Positions 37,781-52,539 are shown, counted from the first letter of the stretch. The stretch is DNA of 64,000 nucleotides from Chaenocephalus aceratus (GCA_023974075.1 CM043800.1:11058894-11122893); one strand, 5' to 3'. The notes: a model not told the origin generated them from the letters alone. Translations and numbers: made by a program.

Positions 37781-40700
37781 CAGCACTGAGCCTGATCATC
37801 ACCAGAGACAACCCAAGTGACAACAGAGAAAATAATGAACTATAAAATGACATTTAGTTTGACATTTTACAAAAGTAAATGCATGATACGGTATGCCACA
37901 TGTTTGAAAGGTCTGTAACATGGGACTGTTCAAAAACATACTTTTCATCCACAGTCAATTTACCAATAGTGCATGTTAGCTAGATCTGAAGCAGTTTGAT
38001 ACAGGAAATGTTAGAATATATAGTCCACGTCTAATCTTTACGTTTGCAATCGGTCCATCTTTTTTTTAAAAGGCACAGGGAAAAGTGCAAGAATGTATAG
38101 GGCATAGATGTCACATGAAACACACAAAGAGACTGTTAATCATTTGTAGAACAGAACGGAAACCACGCTTTATGTATAATGCCGCTGAAAATGGGCCAAT
38201 GAGTTAAAAAAATATTTATCTCCAATTCAGATCAAGACCAGGTTAACACGTTCATACACATGATATTTCACAATGGCTAATCTATTCTACTGTAGAAAAT
38301 ATATGGGTTAATTCAACAAAAGTTCACTAGGAGTCATTGTCCTGCTTGTAGTAGAAACATTTAGATTATTGTGACTGTTGATACTGGATATGACGCAAAA
38401 TTAATGATCAGTGTCCATTTTTGGCCATGTAAGCACTCTGCCGAATATGTTTGTATTCAAGCTACTGAGTACCATGTTGGCCCATTTTGTCCAACTCCCG
38501 TAGATTTTCTCAGCTAAAGGCCAGATGCCCCCCATCTGTTTCCTGCTAAATTGGCAGCCGTTGCAGGTTTGAAGAGAAATGGCTTCAAAATAAAGCCTTT
38601 TCAATCCATCGCTTCCTCTCAGGAGGAAAGGGAAAGAGCACACATCAGCTCCGAGGAGTCTCTTCTCAGGATCTCGCTGCCTGACTAAGCTTTTCCCAAT
38701 GAATTCCTCCAAACAAATGTGCCGTGTAAGGCCTGCATGTGCACCCGAAAATGTCAGTCATTAGCAGCACAACACTCAAACTTTGTTCATGAGGCCAAAC
38801 GCATGAATCAGAAAGATAGCTAGTGTTTTCTCTACCAACAATTCTGAACTGCGCTAATAATGCTGTTAAATAGGAGCACTGAGAAAAAGCGTGGTGACAA
38901 CAAAACAAGGAGCAATCAATGCTTTTTGTGCCAGCTTTTCAAGATGATATTCATGTTCATTTTGGAAAAAGAGCTTGAATAATCAGAGTTTTTTTGATTA
39001 TAGGTCTTAATGAAACAATGCAGTGTGCCACAGCACTCAATAGAAATGCTTACAATGTCGACTCTGTGTAAAGAAGGTTAGCTTTTTGGCTAATGTAGGA
39101 TTCCTAACTGTATGATGAGTTGCACTTAAGCTAGTATAACCATGTGAAAAACAACAAGTAACAGGAAAGACAAATGTTTATGTTACAGCCTACTACTATG
39201 TGGTTATTGAGAGCTGTTTTTTAAAAGTAAATAAGTAGACATTAAAACATTAAAACATGTTTATTCATTTATATTTGTTATATTTATTATAACATATTTG
39301 TAAAAATATATTAATACATTTTTTGATTTAGATTAATAGATGTTTTAAATATTATTTTTATTATTTATTTTTAAGATAATGTTATTTATTAATTTGTAGA
39401 AATAAACAGTGTTGTGTTTCAATTATCCTGGCTTTACGTCAATGTAATCTTTCAGGAGCCACACATCTCTTTTCTTGTCTGCCATTAGAAGCAGACAGCG
39501 AATGAATTACTCCTCACTTTGATGAGTCATGATCCCCACCTAGCAACATTGAGCTCTGAGACCGTCCAAGACGAGCGTCTTAAATTCCTCATCCTGAGCA
39601 AATATGAAAGTACATGGCTCCTTAAATCAAGAGGTGTCAACTTGTGAATGTACAGACACGCTTGTTGGTCAAACAGCCTTGAAAACCGAGCCTCTGTTGA
39701 CTTAGGGAGGGCAGCCCCGGTGGGTGGAGGCAGCGGACATGTAGGCTTCTTCAAACACAGCCAATCCCCCTGAGGCAGCCTTTTCATGCTCCACAGTGCA
39801 GGTCCCTCAGGAGCCTGAGTGCTGCCGGGAAAGTGTCCAAGCCTTCCAAACCAATTCACTTCTGGCCATGTTCAGGTGAGAGTATCAGCCTCATCAGCAG
39901 TGTCTAGCTTTACACATGTGTATGTCTCTCCTGTGAATTTTACAAGTATCTAGAACAAGTTGTCTTCACTTGCACAGTGAAGTGTCCACAGACTGAACTG
40001 AACACATTAGCATAGGATATCTCCAATAAATCCTGGATTTATCCAATTGTAGAGGATGTCTCAAAATAACTATAATACTCTTCTCACGGTAAGGACTTAA
40101 TAAGTTAAGTGACTACAATGCAACCACACCTGACTGCTCATGTTATTGACATCTGTTGTCATAGATGAGAGCAGAGCCATCTCTAACTGCCTGGCATTAT
40201 GACGGCCCGCCCCATTTCTGTTAAAAACAAAGAATCTGTGCCAAGTGGAAAAAAGTGTTATCCTAAAAACTGCTGTGTCGTGTTTTGCAGACAGATAGGA
40301 AGAAATCAAACAATGGGACCCGGTCAGTCAATGAGTGTACATTCCTGGGAAACACTCCATCACAGCTAAACATATGATGCAAATGAGGTTGACATCAATC
40401 GTCAAAGTAAACCCTTGCAATGTAAAAAGTCAAAGTAGTACATTTAGAAACTGCATTGAAATGTAACACTGACGAGCCAAGAAAACACAAATGTAAGTGT
40501 TATCGTATTAGGGTCCTTGTATATAAAAAATGCAAGTTATTGTTCATTTTCCGTACTGATTGGCAAAGACCTCCGAATATGTATTTATTGGCAAACTATT
40601 TTCTCCCGAAAAAGGGTGTGGCCATAGGAGGAAAAGTACCCAGGTGGATTGCTCTCATGTCCAGAACATTTTAGGCAACAGATTCACTATGCATTTTGCT

Positions 40701-41371
40701 GCAGTGGCCTCATGCAGGCTTGCGTCCCAGCTGCATCTCACAGGTGTAAGCGTGGCCTGAAACTCTCCATATCTTTCGTCGATATGCTTGTAAATGTGTG
40801 GTTGATGCTCAATAAAAAAAGGTCTCTGCACCCCCACAAAACATGTCAATCAACACAACATTAGTTTCAATGAACTCCGTGTACTTAAGAAAACCATTTG
40901 CACATCATGTTAACATAACCACTAGGTTTCAGAATGCTGAAACAAAACACTACGTTACAATTCTTGCTGCTGTATCTTTGTGAAGACATGGCAAGACCTC
41001 CACCGCTCTGACATAACACACAAAAGCAGCATTGAAGTAAAGAGGAGGGGTGCTTGAGATGAGCTTCATAGGGAGGTGATGAGGCTCCGACTGTCTCCCT
41101 CTCTGTCTGGGACAAGCTAATGGCTTCTCCCTTGTCCTCACATGAATGAGAACCATCTTACAAAAAACACAAAGTGAGCTGAGAAAGATGGGGGGGCTAT
41201 TGAGAAGGACCTGGTGGTGAATAAACATAGCATCACAATTGTGTGTGAAGAGACAGTTAAATTGAGTGTGATCATATTACACTTATGTGAGCAAGCTCTA
41301 AAGACTGATGAAAGCACTTATGGGGCTTCAGGTTAAAACCTTTCTTAAATGGATTGTGAACACTTGTGGTT

Positions 41372-41555
<184 letters not shown>

Positions 41556-41692
41556 GCTCAAGTTGGGGTTGGTTACTGGAGGGGAACAAGGGTGCACTTT
41601 CGTTCTGTCTGGTCGATCCACTCCAGTCCATCAGAGGAATGTCTGGTCCCCAGCAATGCTTGCGGTCAACCTGGAACACCTGGGACAATCCC

Positions 41693-41704
41693 CACACACG
41701 CACG

Positions 41705-41739
<35 letters not shown>

Positions 41740-41740
41740 G
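41693..41740. repeat. (CA)n/(CACG)n microsatellite
   Basis: A CA tract with CACG units at both ends, inverted in sense relative to the TG tract at 41374. Confidence 0.95.
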
Positions 41741-42096
41741 GAGCGCGGCAGTCTACCTATTGAGGGGGATTGACAAGTGCAGCTGCTCTGCATAAAGTGC
41801 GGACAGAGAAAGGCTTGTTCCATTTGTACCGCTCAGTTAAACGAACATGGTCGCCATCCACCTCTAAACAACTTGTAATATGAACATGCAAGGATATCTT
41901 CACATCATTTCTGCCCCACCTAGAGACAGTGCAGTGATGTTTTAAAACAATGTTCAATGGTCTTTTGTAAAGTCACTCAAATTCACATGATGAAAATCTA
42001 AAACGTAGTAGCAATGTATAGTCAATGTTTTCGAGCGCGATTTCCTTGCTAGAGGCTCTGTGAGGCTGTAGTTTTTACTATGTCAACCATTTTAGC

Positions 42097-42659
42097 TTAA
42101 AGTGGACCTATCATGCTATATTTGAATAATATATTGTAGGGCCAGACCTATATAAAACATGTCTGTGAAGTTTTCTTTTCAAAATACCAAACAGATCATG
42201 CATTTTAGCCATGCCTCATTTTGCTCTATTTGCTCTTTTCCAGCCCTGTCTTCACAAGGGCTGATTCTGTGGCAAATGAGCTGCAGATGACCACGCACCC
42301 TGCAAAGGAGGGGGGTGAGGCACGATCGTCATGTTACCATGCTGTTACCATGCTGTTACCATGCTGTTACCATGCTGTTACCATGCTGTTACCATGCCCC
42401 GTAACCTCTCATTCCCCTAATAGTTGGAGAGTTGTTGCCCATATAGGCGGAGCTCCTTGTTTCTGACATCAGAGATATATCAAATCTGTATCAGTCTGTA
42501 TCAGATCCGTTGCAGCCCCGTTTTTAGAGATTTGGGTATGGAGGAAAAGAGAGAGGGTTGTGTTTTCTGACACTTGGTGAGTTCCCTGACACACCGGGGA
42601 CACATATTCATGTATAAAAGACGTACAAAAGTGCATTTTGCATGATAGGTCCCCTTTAA
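42097..42659 (+). mobile_element. Non-autonomous DNA transposon with TTAAAG ends
   Basis: The left end is TTAAAGTGGACCTATCATGC and the right end GCATGATAGGTCCCCTTTAA, an inverted pair of about 20 bp with one mismatch. The span is 563 bp with no transposase. An 11-bp minisatellite lies inside. A clear target duplication was not found, so the superfamily is open. Confidence 0.7.
42330..42396. repeat. 11-bp minisatellite, unit CATGCTGTTAC
   Basis: About six head-to-tail units of CATGCTGTTAC, the first slightly shorter and the last diverging. It lies within the TTAAAG element. Confidence 0.95.
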
Positions 42660-45600
42660 CATTTGATAACTAGAAGGGCATTGGGAGTGAGCAATTCTAA
42701 CAAAAGTATAACACATGATTTGTGTGTCTGCAACAGGATTTCTCTCAAATTAATAATGTCAACTTGATGGTGCATGAGGAAAAGTCAAGAGATCACCAAA
42801 GTCAGTCAGAACACATATTTTGAGTGTCATACATATCTGTACAATCCTTAATAGACATCCATCCCATACATGTTAAGTGGCTGTCTAAGAGGGAGTGATG
42901 GGCAATAATATTCCAGGTTTTGTTGTTTCAGTCTTTATAAGCTATAACACACTGGCTCTAGCTTCACATCTATTTTGGAGACTTGGTGGGGTCTTTTAGC
43001 AATGAACTTGACATTTGTCAGGCTTCGGATAATTAGGGGCTCTTTGTTTACTCCTTATATTTTGGAAATCAATAAATAATAGTGGCACTATTAACTTTAA
43101 AAGCACTGCTTTATCATAACAGATATCCATCAGAGGATTTCCCCTACGTTGATTGTACGATTGAGGCCAGAAAGCTGAGAAATTGATAAATGCAGAAAGA
43201 TCACTGAGGTCCATGGGAACTTTGGCTAGCAGCACAAACAACGCATTGCTGTGATTCCTCACCAACACAAACTGTCAGCTCTGAGCTTTTATAAGGGTTG
43301 ACTGTGCGGAAAACAAACTCTATCGTTGAGTCATGCTGACACGGTGACTCAGTGGGAATCAAAGCTCCAGACTGAGTCGACTAAAGTCAGCGCCAGGTCA
43401 TCCAGCTGTTTTCTCACTGGCACCTTTTACCAATTGTGACATAATTCTGTTAAGAGTGCATGTCCTCTTATACAAGCCCTTATTAGGCTTTGCTAGAAAC
43501 ACATACCGGCTGGAGTGCATTATGTTTCAAGTGGAAAACTCAGCAAATCAATTGCTGTGCGGCAAACAACAAAGCAAGACACATTACGAAAAAAAAGGAT
43601 CAAGAGCCACACATATACATAAATACTTCTATGTTAACATTTTAAAAGCAAGGCACAATTGTCGCTATTTGTTTGTTTGTTGCTAAATGTACTGATGTCA
43701 GTCTTAGTTAAAAGAAAAAATGCAAGAAAATCTGGGAGCAAAACCAGAGTAAATGAGAGCGTAATTGTTTCCAGTTGCTACATCAAGTTATCAGAACCGT
43801 CGCCATTTGGCATACGAGCACATCCCCAATGCCCGATCAGATACACAGTTGTTCAGCACTCGCCAAGAACAGAGATTTCAACTTGAAGTCTTGGGCCATC
43901 TTGCAATGTCATAAGTTGAGCCTGTGGTTACAAATGGGGCATCCAATTGCAGTGCTGTCTGGGCATGGGCTCTCCATTTGTTCAGCAATCGTAGGCTCAT
44001 AGGGCCCATAATGTTAGCCATTTTACAAACCTCAATAAACAAAACATTACCGTTTAGTTGAGGGGAATTACAGAGTTTGCGGGCTTTAGTGCTAAAAGCT
44101 TGAATGACAGCGCCATCTCTAACTCAGGAGCCTTACGTTTTTGAGTTTAACGTTATGAGTCTATTCATTGTTGTATTTATTATATATACAGGTTTGATGA
44201 TTTTGTGGACCTAGAATATGCCTTCTCTATGGAATACATGTTCGTCTTAAAAAAAAATACAGTATTTTTCAACATATTTTGCAAAGATAAGTCATTATTT
44301 GAGATACTAACTCAATATTTTGAGAAAGTGTCTCAGTGTCGTGACTGACAGAAGCTTTTATTTTTTTACTGGCAGAAATGGGCTTCCACACATATCAGAT
44401 AGTTGCTTTGAAACTGTAAAAAGTGGTGAATAATCCCACAGCAGCTGCATTTCTTATTCTCTCCAGCCATTATGACTGACTGCACTTGTTACTACAGTAC
44501 AGATTCAGTGAATGGGCATCTGTTGGCCGCAGACACACAGACAGCTCAGTTTAGTGTTTGAGGTGAAACAGCATCCCTGATTGGGTGCTACATGTGAGAG
44601 CATTTTTAAAAGGAGTATGTTGTTGTTGTTGTTTTTCAAGGCCGCGGCAGGCGGAACCAGCGTCAGAGAGACGCACTGAGGGCCGGGATTCACACAGATG
44701 CCTCATTAATGTGTGATCAAGCGGAGAGACAGAGGACGTCTGTGGAGCGTGGCCAGCGCTCTCTTCCTCCCCACAGAGAACCCTTTCTACATCTCGCACC
44801 CCACTTCATATCTTTATTGCACACACCTATAATATCCGGTTCCACCTCAGCAGAGGGAGGAGGGAGTGTTAGCCAGAGAGAGAGGGGAACACTCAGGTAT
44901 AAGTGTGAGAAGGGAGAGATTAAAAGGAAATCGAAGCCTGCTGATGTGAGGACAGGCTGCTTTCAGCGCTGCGTCCCTCAGCATCAATTAGCATGTTGTG
45001 CTGTGACTGGCTCGTGTTAGAGGTGAAGTGGGCCAGCTGAGGGAGGTAAACATACCTCTTCCCCAGGGCTTGCTGAAATCAGAAGGAGGGAAACAATGTG
45101 CCACTGGCTGAGCCACAGAAGCCTGCCTGTGCCGGGCCACTAACACTCTTTAGCAGTCATTTCCTACCTTCTCCTCCAATTTCCTCGCCTCAGTTCATGC
45201 ACAGGGCTGACAGTGGTGGGTTCACCTGGCTGCATAGGAAACCTTTTTTTCTGCTCTGACTCAAACCTGTGTGCGTTTGAGGGAGCCTGTGTTTTGGGTC
45301 ACTTTAGCAGAAGGGATGAGAGGCTTAGATTGATCCGATCAACCAACAACTGAGATTGGCTGAATGCCTCCTTTAAAGCAGAACTATACAATATTTGTGT
45401 TTTGGTATCTCTACCTAAGAATAAGTCAGTTTATAATCATGTAAAAAAAAGTGGCCAAGGCTATCAAGCTTATTGGATGGTATCCTGGCTTGTCGATATA
45501 AAATAAAAACAAAATAATATTATTATTCTTTTGTGAAATAAGACCCCAGTAGCCTGGAAAAAGGCAATATGGGGCAGCACATTTGATAAATAAACTAATC

Positions 45601-46975
45601 GGACCACAAATCTGAGAAATACACACACAACCGACCAACATTCAGCAAAACCCTAAAGTGTAGCCCCCTTTAAACACAGCAACAGAACGTTAGATAACCT
45701 GAAGGGTGAGCAACCAAAATCAGCATTCTTTATTTTTTCCTGCTGTTTCCTGAAGGTTTGTGTCCGAAGCTTTTGCCCATCCCCCGTCCAGCAAAGTAGA
45801 TGTATAGCAGCTTGAACTGAGGGGGAGGGAGTTACACTATCTAGCTAATTTATGAATTAGCTTATAACTTATTTGAAAGCCAACCCGAAAATGTTATTAA
45901 GTGAATCCCTCCCATGTTGAATGTTAATTATTTAACTGACACAGAAGTACATTGACCCTAATATGACAAAAACAAATTGAATTGATCTAAATAAAAAAAA
46001 CTGTTCTGCCACAGATCTCTCTAAAGTTTGGTAAAATCTCTCAAAAGTCCTAAGATACAGTTTTCTTCTTAATGACACTTTTTTCCCCCAAAACAATGTT
46101 ACAAAACAAATTGTAAGCTTACTGAGAATGGCCAACTTTAAAAGAGAGAAGAAAAGCATTCTTGTAAAGAGTGGAACAACGAAGTGAGGCTCTAATAATA
46201 TGTACTCTTAACATTACTCAATGGAGACAGGAAAAGAAGAGTAAGAAACAAGACGGGACAAAATACATGAGGGAGTGTAAGTCTTAAAACTGTCATGTGA
46301 TCTTTCTGTGCCATTCAAAGGTATCTATAACTTCTATTAAAGGCTTACGACTTACATTTCTGAGGTCAACTTCTCAAGAGACCTTTGTTACAACGGACAA
46401 AATATAGTGTAACATCCAAGTGCTAGACTGGTCATGCTTTCACATATATTCAGGTCAACCTATCTGGCCCTCTTTAAAAGCCCTCTTGTACACTGGGCTC
46501 ATTCAAGGTCCCTAGGTGTAAATTGAGACGTAAACAAACAGTTTAGGTCTAAGCACTGAAGCTATAGGTTCCAGATTGACCTTTATTACAAACAGCCATC
46601 ACATCAGTTTGAAGACATTTATCAAAATAAACTATTTTAAATTAGATCAGCAGATGCAGAAAAGTAATGCTCTGGGAACCAAATCAAAGTGTGTAACAGA
46701 AAGTCCAAGGGGCTTTCCAAGATGACCTGAAGCCACAACAAGTTAAACAGTGCCATTATTATATGAAAATGTCTGCCTATTTTCTTTGACATTCACAAAA
46801 CATATAATCACAAAAACAGTTTGTTTGAGTTTCCTGACGTAAATATAGCATTTTCAAGTCACATGGTTTACTCTTCAGGAGTATATCAGTCATTCTAAAA
46901 ACTAGTACCTGCTCCACTTTGTTTCTCTATGTACAGTAAATGCCTGGGATGTCAGAGAGAGACAGAACATGGTAA

Positions 46976-47384
46976 TTAAAGGGGCCCTATTATGCTTTTT
47001 GGGGTTTTCCCTTTCCTGTAGTGTGTTATTATGTTTGTATGCATGTAAATAGTCTGCAAAGGCTCAAATCCCCTCCCCCCCTGCCTGAAACACCTCCATT
47101 GAACTTCTTTGTTTAATTCCGCAACATATTGACTTACGCTTCTATTGGCATAGCCTTCCAAAACATTGTATGTGATGGGCTAAGGGGCAGGACATCTCAA
47201 CGCGGTTGACCAATTACAACAGATTCCTAGCTAACCAATCAGAGCACACTGGGCTCTGGTTTCAGACGGAGGGTGGAAAGAGGTTCTCTCTTTTCAGTTT
47301 AACATTAAAACATGTTAACAAGTTACAGTAGATTCACAAAATACAAATATGAAACTTGAAAATAAACATAATATGTCCTCTTTA
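46976..47384 (+). mobile_element. MITE with TTAAAGGGG ends (best copy of its family)
   Basis: The left end is TTAAAGGGGCCCTATTATGC and the right end CATAATATGTCCTCTTTA, an imperfect inverted pair. It contains ACTGGGCTCTGGTTTCAG and GAGGGTGGAAAGAGGT, shared with 11265-11553 and 35589-35780. About 409 bp, no coding capacity. Confidence 0.7.
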
Positions 47385-49111
47385 GAAAATAGACGGATCA
47401 TTTTGTCTTGAGATGAAATATGTCTGCACTTATGTAAATAAGGTTAGTATAAATACACTAAAAGAGCTTTGGAAAGCAGATAAAGATCAGTTAAACCTTC
47501 ACAAAGTAGATACAAGTTGAAGAGTCTACTTTGCATGAAAGTAAATGTCATGGGTAATACAACCATGTTATGTAATACTGGCAGTATAGAGGATATTATA
47601 ATCTTTCTAAAGTTAATCCATCACTAGGTTGTGCAGGTTCAGCATTTGTGATTATGTAATAAATTGTGAAATCCTTATCTGCATAAACCTTGTTTATCTC
47701 AAAAAAGGGCGTCGCTCTATTTATGCTACGAACAAAGACCCTTGTGTTTTTTTGCTGATATGGAATCAAACGGCCTTCCTTCCAAGTGTGACACCACATA
47801 AAGAGCCTAATGTATCATTGACAGCCTGGTTTGTTAAATGTATTCCAAAACTGAATATCTATTTTTGTATAATGCAACATTTCTACACACAGCATGTTCC
47901 TATGATGGATTCAATCAACCTGATTCGTTCTTTTGTGCAATCTCTCACATAAAGTGACATGTGTGTCTCTCGTTGAACACACCTTTTGTTCTTAATACTC
48001 ATAATGCAACTGTGCACTACCTGCCACCCCATGCACGCGTACACATGTGAAAACAAACACACAGGGCCGCCTCAGCAGTGGAGTCATTAACTGGCCTCAC
48101 AGACTGCTCTCTGTGCAGCCACCAGCTCTGACACTGGCCTGTGTGAACTCCACTGTCCCACTTATCAGATCACTGTTTACACAAGCCAGCTGTGCTAAAC
48201 TGACTGCAAGCTTTATCAGGGTGAAACAGCTTGGAAACAAAAAACTAGTGAATGCGTGCCAATTTGTATAGTCAAATAAACTTAAGAGTAAGCCAATTAA
48301 TCAATCAATAGAAGAAAAAAAAGAAAATACTTCATTATTTTCTCAAGCAGAAAGTAAAAATAATTCCAGTACTCTGATTGTAGCTTGTCAAATGTTTGTC
48401 AAAATTGGCTCTGAAACGTCTTTATGGCAATTTTTCGACCACTTCTGACCAATATTTTGACGTTTAATTGACTAAATATCATCAATTATTGAAAGAATGT
48501 TGATGCAGATGAATCGACAATGATATGAATCTATAGCTGCGGCCCTAACCATAATAGACAGGCCTACAGCTGTTAATGTTTTCCCATTGCTTTCATAAGG
48601 GGAACATATTTCACCAGTGAGAATGCTGAGAGAATACAGCTCAGAGGGAAGAAATAGATTGTGCAAGAGCTCTAAAATTAGCTTGACTTTGACAAAGAGC
48701 TCATTTAGACCACGCATTGTTTGTAGGAAACATATAAGAGTGGCTGTGAATTAAGCCAGTTGTTTGGATGGTCAGTCAGCACCACGGACAGAGGCCAGGC
48801 TGTCACCACAGCTTGACCCCTAGGGCCCCGTCCCACCGGTCCCACCACACAAACCAAGAGAAAGGCCCAAGGGCTGCCAGAGACTCTTCTTTTGTGATGG
48901 ATGTGATTAAAACACATCAGGCTTATTCAACAGCAAGAGTCAGTTTAATGAATTGTGTTTAAAATGTCAATAGATGACGATGACAGGCGTTAAAGGTGGG
49001 GTAGGTAAGTTTGAGAAACCGGCTCGAGATACACTTTTTGTTATATTCCATGGAATGCTCTTAACATCCCGATAGCAATGAATATCTGAAGTGCTTTGAC
49101 AAAAAATCCAG

Positions 49112-50176
49112 GGCTGCAGTCGAATAGTCCAAATTTAGCTTAGGAACCTTCCTAACGGAGTGAAATGACCCGGAAGTCCCTCAGTGGCAGCCATGATAAG
49201 TGCCGTTCCAATTCTCTAGAATGATAGGAAAGGAGGTTTCAAACTTCCTTTATAACCTCCTTTAGCTTAGGAACCAATGGACCTCCCTTACCGAAAGGAG
49301 AGGAGAAAATGCTGCTCCACAATGCCTTGCAGCCGCAGCATTTGCCGTCACTCAACAGTCGGCCGTTCACGGAAACAAACGATTGTGACGGAGAAATTAT
49401 ATCATGAAAGTTACGGTGCTTATTAAGCATTTTAAAAAACTGTATGTGGTAAGTTGCCAAAGTGCTTTGTTTTGAACGTTCATCAGTATTATAATCAAAA
49501 AGAGAAATATGAACGTTAGTTTTTACTGAAATGATCAAATAAAGTCAACATTTCACAGTCTTTACTGAGCTGTGTGGAGTTTGTTCAACTTTTAAAAGAT
49601 GTTTGAATGGTGATATACACAGTGATAGATGTTAAGGACTAACGTTTATAATAAATACATTTGTATTGATTTTAAGATCTTTAGTTCATACAATCATACG
49701 TATTGGGATCATTTGTATTAATGTGGACCGGAGGGAGAGGGTGACGAGCATAAGTTTCACTTTCCTTTTTTATTTCAATTCCAACTTTGGTCCTGAAGAA
49801 TATGTTTCTCTGTTGTCCACGTTCATAAAGCAAAGCAGCAGCATCAGAGCACGGTGCAGAGTCTCTAGATGAGTTTACAGTAGTCCCTCGTTCTTATTAA
49901 ACATCCATGTTGTAGTCCGCTGTATAGAAAACTGTAGTTTCCATAGTTTCCCCACAGCAGCAGACGCACATTCATGACGTCCGCTGGCGCATCATAAACA
50001 CGTCGGATAGTGAAAGTGCATTCGGATTCTCTAAAGTACCGCAGTCTCTTCTCCTAAGTCCTTTTGAATTCTCCTATCCACTATCCCTTAACCCCGTGAC
50101 GTTTCACTCAGAGGTCAAGGAATAGGAGATAGGGTTAGAATTTAGGAGCTGATTTTTAAACTATCCGACCGCAACC
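49112..50176 (+). mobile_element. Element U, copy A
   Basis: This 1065-bp copy starts GGCTGCAGTCGAATAGTCC, a diverged form of GGTTGCGTTCCAATAGTCC, and ends CGACCGCAACC. The flanks are CAG and CAT, a decayed 3-bp duplication. A minus-strand frame of 99 codons (49239-49538) is shared with copy B. No known transposase motif. Its ends differ most from the others, suggesting it is the oldest copy. Confidence 0.78.
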
Positions 50177-50381
50177 CATACAAATATTTCATCTGTGGAA
50201 TCCGTAGTACTGTAAAAAGCACGACCAATCATTTGAGCCGGCCCGGCTAAAGTAACTGGATGGCCTACCTGCCTGTCAGCTTCCATCTGTGCACAAACTT
50301 ATCTCGTGCCCTCATTGGTCATGTGCGCGTTCGTGTGTGTTGGAGGAGGGGCTCTGTAAGGAAGTGGCAGATTTGTTCCGG

Positions 50382-51443
50382 GGCTGCGTTCCGATAATCC
50401 AAAAATCAGCTCCTAAATTCTAACCCTATCTCCTATTCCTTGACCTCTGAGTGAAACGTCACGGGGTTAAGGGATAGTGGATAGGAGAATTCAAAAGGAC
50501 TTAGGAGAAGAGACTGCGGTACTTTAGAGAATCCGAATGCACTTTCACTATCCGACGTGTTTATGATGCGCCAGCGGACGTCATGAATGTGCGTCTGCTG
50601 CTGTGGGGGAACCTATGGAAACTACAGTTTTCTATAGCGGACTACAACATGGATGTTTAATAAGAACGAGGGACTACTGTAAACTCATCTAGAGACTCTG
50701 CACCGTGCTCTGATGCTGCTGCTTTGCTTTATGAACGGGGACAACAGAGAAACATATTCTTCATGACCAAAGTTGGAATTGAAATAAAAAAGGAAAGTGA
50801 AACTTATGCTCGTCACCCTCTCCCTCCGGTCCACATTAATACAAATGATCCCAATACGTATGATTGTATGAACTATGAAAATATCTTAAAATCAATACAA
50901 ATGTATTTATTATAAACGTTAGTCCTTAACATCTATCACTGTGTATATCACCATTCAAACATCTTTTAAATGTTGAACAAACTCCACACAGCTCAGTAAA
51001 GACTGTGAAATATTGACTTTATTTGATCATTTCAGTAAAAAATAACGTTCATATTTCTTTTTTTGATTATAATACTGATGAACGTTCAAAACAAAGCACT
51101 TTGGCGACTTACCACATACGTTTTAAAATGCTTAATAAGCACCGTAACTTTCATGATATCATTTCTCGGTCATCATCGGTTGTTTCCGTGAACGGCCGAC
51201 TGTTGAGTGACGGCAAATGCTGCGGCTGCAATGCATTGTGGGGCAGCATTTTCTCCTCTCCTTTCGGTAAGGGAGGTCCAGTAGTTCCTAAGCTAAAGGA
51301 GGTTATAAAGGAAGTTTGAAACCTCCTTTCCTTTCATTTGGAGAATTGGAACGGCACTTATCATGGCTGCCAGTGACGTACTTCCGGGTCATTTCACTCC
51401 GTTAGGAAGGTTCCTAAGCTAAATGGACTATTGGAACGCAACC
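50382..51443 (-). mobile_element. Element U, copy B (inverted)
   Basis: This 1062-bp copy starts GGCTGCGTTCCGATAATCC and ends GGACTATTGGAACGCAACC. It is flanked by CGG on both sides (50379-50381 and 51444-51446), an exact 3-bp duplication. It carries two small frames: 63 codons at 50724-50915 (MLYERGQQRNIFFMTKVG...) and 98 codons at 51023-51319 (MIISVKNNVHISFFDYN...). Neither is recognised. Confidence 0.82.
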
Positions 51444-51482
51444 CGGCTGTGTATTTTCAAATTCTAGCGCACTCGAGCTGGT

Positions 51483-52539
51483 GGTTGCGTTCCAATAGTC
51501 CATTTAGCTTAGGAACCTTCCTAACCAAGTGAAATGACCCGGAAGTACGTCACTGGCAGCCATGATAAGTGCCGTTACAATTCTCCAAATGAAAGGAAAG
51601 GAGGTTTCAAACTTCCTTTATAACCTCCTTTAGCTTAGGAACCACTGGACCTCCCTTGACGAAAGGAGAGGAGAAAATGCTGTCCCACAATGCATTGCAG
51701 CCGCAGCATTTGCATCAACAGTCGGCCGTTCACGGAAACAACCGATTATGACCGAGAAATTATATCATGAACGTTACGGTGCTTATTAAGCATTTTAAAA
51801 AGTATGTGGTAAGTTGCCAAAGTGCTTTGTTCTGAACGTTCATCAGTATTATAATCAAAAAGAGAAATATGAACGTTAGTTTTTACTGAAATTATCAAAT
51901 AAAGTCAACATCTCACAGTCTTTACTGAGCTGTGTGGGGTTTGTTCAACTTTTAAAAGATGTTTGAATGGTGATATACACAGTAGATAGATGTTAAGGAC
52001 TAACGTTTATAATAAATACATTTGTATTGATTTTAAGATATTTTCATAGTTCATACAATCATACGTATTGGGATCATTTGTATTAATGTGGACCGGAGGG
52101 AGAGGGTGACGAGCATAAGTTTCACTTTCCTTTTTTATTTCAATTCCAACTTTGGTCATGAAGAATATGTTTCTCTGTTGTCCACGTTCATAAAGCAAAG
52201 CAGCAGCATCAGAGCACGGTGCAGAGTCTCTAGATGAGTTTACAGTAGTCCCTCGTTCTTATTAAACATCCATGTTGTAGTCTGCTATAGCAAACTGTAG
52301 TTTCCATAGTTTCCCCACAGCAGCAGACGCACATTCATGACGTTCGCTGGCGCATCATAAACACGTCGGATAGTGAAAGTGCATTCGGATTCTCTAAAGT
52401 ACCGCAGTCTCTTCTCCTAAGTCCTTTTGAATGTTCCTATCCACTATCCCTTAACCCCGTGACGTTTCACTCAGAGGTCAAGGAATAGGAGATAGGGTTA
52501 GAATTTAGGAGCTGATTTTTGGATTATCGGAACGCAACC
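51483..52539 (+). mobile_element. Element U, copy C
   Basis: This 1057-bp copy starts GGTTGCGTTCCAATAGTCC and ends GGATTATCGGAACGCAACC. It is flanked by GGT on both sides (51480-51482 and 52540-52542), an exact 3-bp duplication. It shares the 63-codon frame with copy B (52007-52198, minus strand), but its version of the 98-codon frame is broken. The 3-bp duplication would suit PIF/Harbinger-like or other 3-bp-target groups, but the targets are not TWA, so the family stays open. Confidence 0.82.

Noticed and set aside
39527..39859. 110-codon minus-strand frame
   Set aside because: No recognisable motif and no flanking exon-like signals.
42330..42396. CRISPR-like short repeats
   Set aside because: 11-bp units are head to tail with no spacers, in a eukaryotic intron; this is a minisatellite.
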